A stretch of 64,000 bases of DNA, taken from positions 21,652,753 to 21,716,752 of the forward strand of contig NC_068349.1 in assembly GCF_014633365.1 (NCBI RefSeq), given 5' to 3'. The notes below the pieces were generated by a model. That model did not search any database. It saw only the letters and a list, made by a program, of their open reading frames with translations, and was not told the origin of the DNA. Shown here piece after piece: positions 56,560-64,000 of this stretch. Position 1 is the first letter of the stretch; each line of letters begins with the position of its first letter. The stretch is from Diospyros lotus (lineage: Eukaryota; Streptophyta; Magnoliopsida; Ericales; Ebenaceae). A program made the translations under genes and the position numbers.

Positions 56560-56966
56560 ATGATCCATAAGAAGCAAGAAGACTTAAGATATGGGCTGCA
56601 AGGTTTACCATCATAGACAGGGTATTATATAAACGAGCTCACATTTTGCCCATTCTCAAGTGTTTAGGTCCCCAAGAGGCCGAGTATACTCTAACAAAAA
56701 CCCATAGCGGAATATGTGGAGAACATTTGGGATCAAGAGCACTAGCAACCAAATTTTTGAGAGTCATTTCTTTTGGCCCACACTACGATCAAACGTGTTA
56801 AAGAGAGTCAAATCGTGTGACAAATGCCAGCGACATGCCCCAATCCAATCTGCCTCGATATCTCAGCTATAGCCTGTATTCCAGCCTATACCATTCGCCT
56901 AGTGGGATTTGGATATTCTGGGTCTGTTCCCACAAGCACCTGGGCAAAGAAAATTTTTAATAGTAG
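56560..56966 (+). pseudogene. Tat-like integrase N-terminus, cut by an LTR
   Basis: The HHCC zinc-binding motif is visible: HSGICGEHLG near 56704, then CDKCQRH near 56818 after a 1-nt frameshift around 56765. The core starts at GLFPQAPGQRKFLIV and is cut by the family A LTR at 56967. TAA at 56568 and two TAG codons follow the decay pattern of the rest. Confidence 0.8.
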
Positions 56967-59341
56967 TGTAATACCCAGTATTATATGGTATTGATAAATA
57001 AATAAATTTCGATTATTTGAAGGGACCTCGGGTGGTCCGGGAAGCCCGAAAATCTGTTTCAAGAAATTAATTAATGAAATTTGCCGAGTTGGCGGCAGGG
57101 AGTGCCTCGGGACTTGAATATCTAGGGAAGAGGGCAAGAGGTTGATGAGCGTCTCGAGGTGAGGTTTATGACGCTGGAAGTAGTTCGATCGGGAATAATT
57201 TTTGGAATAAATTATGTATGAGCCCGAGTGGGTGTCAATATCGAATGGTCGTAGGGGACCTCCGGGAAGCTGAGGGGACCCTAGGAGTGGTCCGATTTCG
57301 CAAGTAAGGAAACCTTGAGGTATTTTCGGGTAGAGAAAAGGTCTCGTGCAAGCGCAGGGACGAAATCGATAATCCCGAGTAATGGTGGGATATTAATTTT
57401 CGAAGAAATCGAATTGGGAGTGGCTTGATGATAATTAATTTAAGCCTTGGAAGGTCCAAGTGCTATATTAAAATCCCAAGTGTAATTAAATTTCCTTAAT
57501 TGTAATTATGAAAAATTAGAGGCATTAATAAGTAATTTATGTGTTTATATATGTATATATGCAGGTGCATGAGTTGCTGGGAAGATTTTAAAATTTGAAA
57601 TGAAAAAACAGAGAGGGAGAAGAGAGTTGCGAGAGAGAGAGAGATCGCGAGAGTGTGAGAGTGGGCTCACGAGAGAGAGAATGAGAGAGAGCAAGACTGA
57701 GAGAAGAAGATGGCCGAGCTCGGCCATGGAAGTAGCAGCCTCGAGCTGCTATAGCAATGGCTGAAAGAAGCGAGGCAGCTGAAGGCGAAGGTGGCAACGA
57801 GTAGAGGCGACCATGGAAAATGTGGCTTCGGGTGATGCTTCGAACAGCAAGGAAGGTGAACAGTGACAGCAACGACGCCGAGCAGCGGCCATGGCTGCTC
57901 GGCAATGGAGGTCAGGCGGCTCTGGAGCAGCAGTGTGGAGCGTCCAGAAGCCGCGAAAAGGCTGGTGGCGGCTATGGCAATGGCCGACGAGCTCGATAAA
58001 GGCCGACGTGGCTGCTGGCTAGGTCGAGGGAGACCCGGGGTGGCTGAAATGAAAGCTCCTAGGGATGGCAACGGCGGACGCGCTGAAGCTGCAGTACATA
58101 GGGGGCAGCTCGAGGTGGCTACGGTGGCGCGCGGCGGTGCTGGAGGCGATCGGGGTGGCGAGGCTACCCACAACGATGGTCGGCAGAGCAAAGTGCGGCG
58201 TGCACAGGCTCTGTGCGTGCCGTGGAAGAAGAAAAGGATTAGAGGAAGAAGAAGTGCGGGTAGGAGACGATGAACAATAGAAGAACAAAGAAAAAATAAA
58301 AGAAATTCTGGAAAAAAAAAGGGAAAAATGGAGAAAAATACCAGAAAAATGGGAGAAAAGTCTGGAAAGTATTTTGGGGCTCGAGGAGCATGCTAGAAGC
58401 TTGGAAATGAAGTTTTGAGCACAAAGTGGCATCCCATGAGGCATCCCCAGATTGGGCATTTTTCGAATTTGTTCCCCATATTGGCTAAGGTAATTAATTA
58501 AATTTCTTTTCGAGTTAATTTCCCTTATTTGAGATAATGAATTGTGTAGTGTTGGTTGGATTGAACCCTCAAGTGGGATTGATTGGAAGTTGTGGCTGGA
58601 TAGTTTTGCAATGTGTGGCAAAATATGATCCCTGGTTTAATGTTTGTTGTATTGTGGGGGTTTTTTTGTGTGATTGGTATCTAGGTTCTACCGGGGAGGC
58701 GATGATCCTAATAGAGCTCGGAGTTCGAACTGGTGTTCTTGCCGAGGCAGAGATGAGGCTTCGAGCTAGGTAAGGGATGGCCCCATGTGGAGGTGGCCTT
58801 GCAAGTTGGTAAATATGTTTGATAATGTTTTTATGTTGCATTGGCATGTAGTGGTTATATCTTGTGTGATGCAAGATTTAGTGAACCTATGGCCATATGA
58901 AGGATTAGTGTTGTGGAGGTTGATAGGTTGATACCTCAAATCTTGGTGGTTGTGAGGATGGATGGGCCTAGCCTCATTTGTATGCATTTGACATACATAA
59001 ACATGGTTATATTCATATTTACATGCATTGCACCCTTACTGAGTCCTTATGACTCATGAGGTTTTACCTCATGTGTAGATGATGCAAGTCCATATGCAAG
59101 CAGGGATGGTGCCGGGAGGCTATTGTGGCAATTAGCTTGTTACCCGAGATGTGTTGTTGTGTAATCTCCTATATTCTCTTATATGTATTCATGTGCTTGA
59201 ATGTAAGTGTTATTGAGCCCTAGAAGTATCTAGTTGTAGTAATCATAACAGTGATATAGATGATTGTGAGTTTGCGTGATATATATGTGACTTTAGTTGT
59301 CGAAGCCAAGTTTGGACCGAGTAAAGATCAGCGAGGTATGT
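56967..59341 (+). mobile_element. Family A LTR, plus strand, 5' 2.4 kb
   Basis: It begins TGTAATACCCAGTATTA and is colinear with the other A LTRs up to the bases corresponding to about 2030 in the copy at 711-2326, where the Athila-like element interrupts it. The left TSD would be AGTAG (56962-56966). It is not known whether it is a solo or a 5' LTR because its end lies beyond the window. A TA-rich TATA-like tract lies at 57540-57562, a GA-rich stretch at 57600-57700, a GC-rich variable part to 58265, and the hairpin at 59055-59073. Confidence 0.88.
57540..57562 (+). promoter_or_regulatory. TATA-like tract of LTR A
   Basis: A TGTTTATATATGTATATATG block, followed by the GA-rich start of what should be the transcript. 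In other copies this spot has expanded into a TA/CA microsatellite. Inferred from position. Confidence 0.5.
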
Positions 59342-61220
59342 TGTAACACCCCAAGTTTAAAAATCCTAAACCTAGATGTGTTAACATTTATTTCACTTTA
59401 AATGTAGAAATAAAATAAATTTGTCTTCAAATTATCTCTTTTTACTTCCTTTATTTACCACACACACACACATATATATATATTTATTTATTTCATATTT
59501 TATTTTAAAAAGAATTCTATAGAAGTTTCAACGGAGTCTCCCTTGTAAATTTGACTTAGCCAACCTGTAAAGAGACACCGCATCCACAACTATAGAAATA
59601 TTAACTAACTAAGTAAATAACTTAGTCTAAATAGGAGATTTGAGTCCAATCAAACCAAAACTATCATATTTGAAATCTCAAAATTAAACAATTAAAGAAA
59701 GGGGTAAATAAATGATTAACGAACAAGTGTTATAAACCACAAATCCAAAACTAAAACCATATGCCATGGATTACTAGGTGAGTCTGCCTCCAAGCGATCT
59801 CCTCAACTCATCTAGCTCTCATCACCTGAAACATGGGGAAAATAAAAGGGTGAGCTAAAGCTCAGCAAGTAAACTCCATGCACATGATGCATGCTTGTGG
59901 CATGCAAGGTTTGAATAAATTTTGAAAACTACATCCCCATTTACTTTAACTTCTCAAAACATTTCATTTCTATTGTGAGCTCATAGGGTGTGTCATCTAA
60001 CCAATCAGAATGCAGTGGGCAATTCTTATTTGGAACCAGGTTCATTCCACCGGTAGTTGACCGGCTGTCGAACCACTCCAGAATTAGAGATCTATGTTTG
60101 TATCTCTTCTCTAGTTTGCAGCAAAGTGCACCCTAGGTCATCTCTCACAAGGAGCCTCACTTTCTTCTATCAACAAAGAGAACCAATTATAAAGAACAAT
60201 TTGTTTGGGGGGGGGGTTTGACAGAAAACTAATTAACAAAACAGAAAAACAAGGATGGATGAAAAATCAGTATAAGAAATGCAACCGGCTGTGTATTTGT
60301 CCCCTCTATGAAATCTTCCTCGTCCACTCTATAAATCTTAGCTTGTTAGGTGTTTTAATCTCTGGATATCAAACTTAAAGCATCCCCAACAACCGTCCAA
60401 GGATTAGAATGATTGGAATAACAAAATGAATATAGAAACCTCGTATAAACAAAATGCAACCATCCACTCTCTATTCAACCTACCCGGACCTATGCAAGAA
60501 CAACCGTTCAAGCACATAATATTCATTTTCGAGATGTTATACCAACCGGCTATAACATTCTGTTCTCTTAAGCATTTAACAGAAAATGAAACCATGCAAA
60601 TTCACACAAACCTGCCATGAACTCCATGCATTCACAAATCTGCTCAAACTAAACCAAATGGAAATGAACAAGATTAAAACAAACAAACCAGGTTTTTGTA
60701 GCTCATCCGGGACTCAGATTCCACATGGATTCAAGATACACAACCGGTTACAATTGCTCTAGCCTATCATTACAGCAAGGAAAAACAAAGTGGAACACAA
60801 GATGAATGAAACAGAAAAATGCTAACAATCAAAAACAGCCAGAATCCTCTCTCTTTTCACTTCCCTCCTCCATAAATATGAGTGCCAAGAGGCCTCAAAT
60901 ACATGGCTAAGAAATGAAGAGCTAGGAAGGCTAGGGTTGGGCCTAGCCCAACAAAAAATAAGTGAGCCCAAAAACAGCAAAATTGAGCAGCCCAAGTCTG
61001 CTCCTTGAAAGTGAGCCCAAGCTCCTTTAGTTGAGCCACTTCTCTAGCCCATCCAATGTTCCCTAAAGCCTGGATCCATAGAAGTAAGATAGAAAATAGT
61101 GTAAGGATGGTTTGAAGTATAATAAAATAGAAACAATGAAAGATTAGCAAAAATTACTTCAAATGGTGTAATAAGATTGAGGTGAAATGCCAAAATATAG
61201 CATAAATATGCATGCTATCA
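59342..61220 (-). mobile_element. Athila-like 3' LTR (1879 bp)
   Basis: Plus-strand ends are TGTAACACCCC and GCATGCTATCA, so on its own strand TGATAGC...TTACA. The length is usual for Athila. The right edge abuts a PPT. A TA/CA microsatellite lies at 59461-59482 and a G9-10 run near 60210. No conserved frame. Confidence 0.85.
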
Positions 61221-61236
61221 AATCCCCCATACTTAG
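61221..61236 (-). other. Athila-like polypurine tract
   Basis: AATCCCCCATACTTAG is the complement of CTAAGTATGGGGGATT, directly before the LTR start. It priming-sites the plus strand in reverse transcription. A near copy lies at 62396-62412. Confidence 0.8.
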
Positions 61237-62505
61237 ACTTTTGCACTCCTGGGCAAAACACTAGACTCTATGACTCAAGAATAGAAATGTGGAAAAGCAT
61301 AAATCAGATGCAAGGTAAGTCTTCGAGAATTCATCATTCAAAGATCATATTTCCTCTACTTCCAAGAAAACAAGTGACATGGCAATTCATTCAATAAGAC
61401 AAATCAAAAGTAGAAGCCTCTCACAGGACAAGTGTATGCTCAAAAATCTCTCAAGAGGTGGTGGTGATTGTTTCGCTCAAATTCACCCAATCACAACTCC
61501 ACTACCATAAGCTTGTTTATCTTCTCAATCTCCACTATCCATGTCACATGCATGCCACAAATCAAAAGGGCTTATTCAGGGTTGTAATGTGGGGAAGAAA
61601 GAAATGGAAAGACAACAATGAAGGAAAACATGCCTTAGGTTGAGAAAACATTTCATGCAACTCCAAGATCAAGAGATAGAATTTTCAAGCATTATGAAAA
61701 ACATTGCATCTTTATTCGGTTGAGTGCGTTTTACGCTCTGTCTCAACTTTGCTTTCTTTTTTTTTTTTTTTTGGTAGAGATGAGTGCGTTTTACGCTCCT
61801 TCTCACCATTCTATCCTTTTCTTGCTTTTCTTTTTCTTTTTCATGGATGCAAATAGCCTTTGGCCTTATGACTTGCTTGATGAATTCAATCTCTCTCTCT
61901 AGAATGCACTTAATATTCCTCTTCCTAAGGTTGGAAGGTCCAAAAAGGGTGTATGAAAATGAAGGGTAAAAATGATGGCTCTAAATGGCAAGCGAAAGGG
62001 ATTGATTGATTTTTTTTTTTTTTTTAAATAACAAAATGGCCAAATGGGGGCAAGAAAGAATGTCTTAATCATGTTTGAGTCATGCATGAACAAATATAGC
62101 CTCAACCAGGAATCAAAACAAGTTCTAGAGTGGAGATCATGATAGGTGAATGCACACACAAGAAAGACAATAGGCTCAAAATCCTCACGGCTGTAGACTA
62201 CCCAATCAATCTATCAAATCAAACTCATTACCAAGTCACTTGAAATCAAGGAAGATAAGATCGAAGTTCTAATCATGCTGGGTTCTTTTAGACTTAATTG
62301 CTTAACTTGCATTTCCACGCAAAACAGACTCAACTAAACCCAAGGAAAAAGAAATATGAAAAGATAAAGAAAATGCTGCTAAAATAAGAATGCTGCCTCC
62401 CCCCACACTTAGACTTTACATTGCCCTCAATGTAAACATGCAATTCCAATCAAGAATAGGACAAGTAAATGTAAAATACTAGGGAGAGAGAAACAGCCTG
62501 ATGTA
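61237..62505 (-). mobile_element. Athila-like region between pol and LTR, non-coding
   Basis: Some Athila relatives carry an envelope-like frame here. I see none: frames on both strands are under about 90 codons and not protein-like. The sequence has long T runs (61755-61771, 62010-62025), a duplicated GAGTGCGTTTTACGCTC segment (about 61723 and 61782), and a second PPT-like motif at 62396-62412. Confidence 0.65.
62396..62412 (-). other. Second PPT-like motif
   Basis: The stretch reads CTCCCCCCACACTTAGA, complement of a G-rich purine tract after CTAAGTGTG. It shares the TCTAAGT-TGGGGG arrangement with the true PPT at 61221-61236, and lies about 100 nt after the pol stop. It could act as an internal plus-strand start. 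Confidence 0.55.
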
Positions 62506-63556
62506 TCAAATGGAGGTGGCGTTGAGGAGATGCAGCTCCTCCACAATATGCTCCTGAAAGCTCTCGTAGAATGGCTTAAGCCGCTGCCCGTTCACTGTGA
62601 ATTGCTTTGCATTGGACTCGTCCTTGATTGCAACTGCACCAAAGGGAAAAACATGAATAACTATGAAAGGACCAGTCCAACGAGAACGTAACTTACCGGG
62701 CATCAACTTGAGACGGGAATTGTATAGCAGAACTTTCTGGCCAACTTCGAATGTCTTCCTCACAATAAGCTTGTCATGCACAGTCTTGGTCTTCTCCTTG
62801 TAGATGCGTGAGTTCTCATATGCATCCATCCTAATCTCCTCAAGCTCTTGAAGTTGGAGCTTTCTTTGGGACCCCGCTTGACTGATATCCATATTGCATT
62901 GCTTCACCGCCCAATACGCCTTATGCTCCACTTCCACCGGCAAGTGACACACTTTTCCAAAAACCAACCTATAGGGGGACATGCCGATGGGGGTTTTATA
63001 GGCAGTGCGGTACGCCCATAGCGCATCTTCTAATCTCTGGCTCCAGTCTTTCCTATTGGGCTGGACAGTCTTCTCCAAAATCTGCTTGATCTCCCTATTT
63101 GAGACTTCAGCTTGCCCATTAGTTTGTGGATGATAAGGAGTCGTCACTTTGTGTATTACCCCATACTTACGAAGTAGGGTGTCCATCTTCCTATTGCAAA
63201 AGTGGGATCCTTGGTCACTGATGATGGCCCTAGGCATGCCAAACCTGCAAAAGATGTGAGAACGAACAAAATCTGCAACCACAGAAGCATCATCAGTCCT
63301 GGTGGCTTTAGCTTCCACCCACTTAGAAACATAATCCACAGCTAACAGAATGTACACATAACCAAATGACACAGGGAATGGACCCATGAAGTCAATGCCC
63401 CAAACATCAAAGATTTCACAAAACAATAAGGGTTGTTGAGGCATTTCATTCCTACGTGATATAGTGCCTGTGTGTTGGCAACGTGTGCAATTCTTACAGA
63501 ACTCATATGAATCCTTAAAGAGTGAAGGCCAATATAATCCAGAGTCTAAGATTTTT
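62506..63556 (-). CDS. Athila-like integrase (pol C-terminal part)
   Basis: Domains in order: zinc-binding CKNCTRC end of the HHCC motif, then the catalytic core with Asp in WGIDFMGP, Asp in [10 protein letters not shown] and Glu in [10 protein letters not shown]. The last two are 36 positions apart, i.e. a complete DD35E triad. A GPY/F-type module ([11 protein letters not shown]) follows, with a short tail ending at the stop at 62506-62508. The integrase inserts element cDNA into the genome. The frame is open for about 350 residues. It joins the upstream pol frame only if one base is removed from the T5 run at 63552-63556, so this copy either has a real 1-nt insertion or a sequencing error there. 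No chromodomain is visible. Confidence 0.92.
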
Positions 63557-64000
63557 CCTAGCTGTACGTTGGGGACCAAAGTGACCACCACATGCAAGTG
63601 TGTGACAAAAATTTAAGACAGATGCAAACTCATGGTTAGGCACACATCTCCTGATGACCTGGTCACTACACATGCGCCACAGATAGGGATCATCCCACAC
63701 ATAATACCGAGCCTGACTCTTAAATTTATTTAGCTGTTCCTTCTTAAAATATGTAGGTAATTCAGAAGCAACTAAATAATTTACCAAATCAGCATACCAG
63801 GGCTCAACACCATGAATGTGGTATAATAACTCATCTGGGAAATCATCCCTGATAGGCTGGGAGTCCATGACTGTGGAATCTGAAGAAGGAGGGACCCTGC
63901 TCAAATGATCAGCTACTAGGTTCTCGGCCCCACTCTTATCTTTTATCTCAACATTGAACTCCTGAAGTAGGAGCATCCACCGTATCAACCTGGGCTTAGC
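63557..64000 (-). CDS. Athila-like pol: RNase H end and integrase N-terminus, partial
   Basis: The frame enters from the window edge with the end of RNase H ([13 protein letters not shown] near 63885-63925), then a linker, then the HHCC start [17 protein letters not shown] near 63560-63610. It continues into 62506-63556 apart from the 1-nt slip at 63552-63556. RT and RNase H core lie outside the window. The open, well-conserved frame suggests recent insertion. Confidence 0.88.

Larger units (their letters stand above)
51109..56966 (+). mobile_element. Tat-like Ty3/Gypsy element, internal region, decayed
   Basis: The order is PBS, gag, protease, RT, RNase H, a second (archaeal-type) RNase H, then integrase. 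The second RNase H is diagnostic of the Tat lineage. From about 51950 to 56760 the whole gag-pol reads in one frame if the solo LTR at 53655-54668 and one TSD copy are removed. About 18 in-frame stops interrupt it, and I see a single frameshift, near 56765. A family A LTR cuts the integrase at 56966. Confidence 0.88.
59342..64000 (-). mobile_element. Athila-like Ty3/Gypsy element, 3' part, continuing beyond the window
   Basis: On the minus strand: pol (integrase at 62506-63556, RNase H end at the right edge), a 1.3-kb non-coding stretch, PPT 61221-61236, and 3' LTR 59342-61220. The integrase sequence type and the long region after pol fit Athila. The expected TSD is TATGT (59337-59341); its partner lies outside. 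It appears young: one frameshift in about 1.5 kb of pol. Confidence 0.9.

Noticed and set aside
61237..62505. Envelope-like gene in the Athila-like element
   Set aside because: No frame over about 90 codons and no signal or membrane segment consistent with an envelope protein.

Overview
This window is plant repeat DNA. It consists almost entirely of LTR retrotransposons inserted into one another, and I find no host gene, tRNA, rRNA, snoRNA or CRISPR array. The lineages are typical of a large, repeat-rich angiosperm genome: Ty1/Copia, Ty3/Gypsy chromovirus (Tekay/Del-like), Tat-like with an extra RNase H, and Athila-like. The species cannot be told from the sequence. Boundaries rest on LTR ends (TG...CA), 5-bp target-site duplications (TSDs), primer-binding sites (PBS) and polypurine tracts (PPT) read directly.

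Left block (1-15708). A minus-strand, chromovirus-like element of family A has its 5' LTR at 13154-15708, a PBS at 13140-13151 and a non-coding leader at 13068-13139 and 2327-3900. A whole minus-strand Copia element (Copia-2, 3901-13062, TSD TCGCT) split the leader. A plus-strand LTR of the same family A (711-2326) abuts the leader, and an unrelated LTR (1-710) split that LTR in turn.

Middle block (15709-29221). An older LTR-like host sequence E was split by a complete, very young Copia element (Copia-1, 15909-25513, TSD CGGAG, two 2000-bp LTRs differing at six positions by eye) and by a solo LTR of family D (26141-28848, TSD ACACC). The two Copia copies belong to one family. They share several stop codons, an RT core deletion and a YVDN active site, so the family appears to be spread by proteins from another element. 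Their leaders keep a GC-rich island, a three-fold palindromic motif with fixed spacing and a long-range inverted repeat.

Right block (29222-64000). A Tat-like Gypsy element begins with a 37-bp LTR stub at 29222 and resumes at 51044 with PBS, gag, protease, RT, RNase H, archaeal-type RNase H and integrase, up to 56966. Between these parts lies a minus-strand family A element, 29259-51043. It has about 5.4 kb of non-coding internal sequence and recognisable PPT and PBS, so it looks non-autonomous. It holds an internally deleted D element (33495-39829, TSD TTTAT, itself holding a solo Copia-type LTR at 34530-36019), a 5'-truncated Tekay-like fragment (40690-43902), and a solo A LTR inside its 5' LTR (46426-49197, TSD AGAAT). 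A solo copy of the Tat element's own LTR sits in the Tat pol gene (53655-54668, TSD TTAGC). A plus-strand A LTR (56967-59341) interrupts the Tat integrase. An Athila-like element on the minus strand (59342 to the window end) interrupts that LTR and has an integrase with all three catalytic residues.

Nothing here works as a host pathway. The biology is transposition, trans-mobilisation of defective families, LTR-LTR recombination leaving solo LTRs, and decay by point mutation. The points most worth a second look are the Copia family that spread while defective, its conserved leader motifs, and the family A/D elements, which share their transcribed 3' LTR half and leader but have different promoters.
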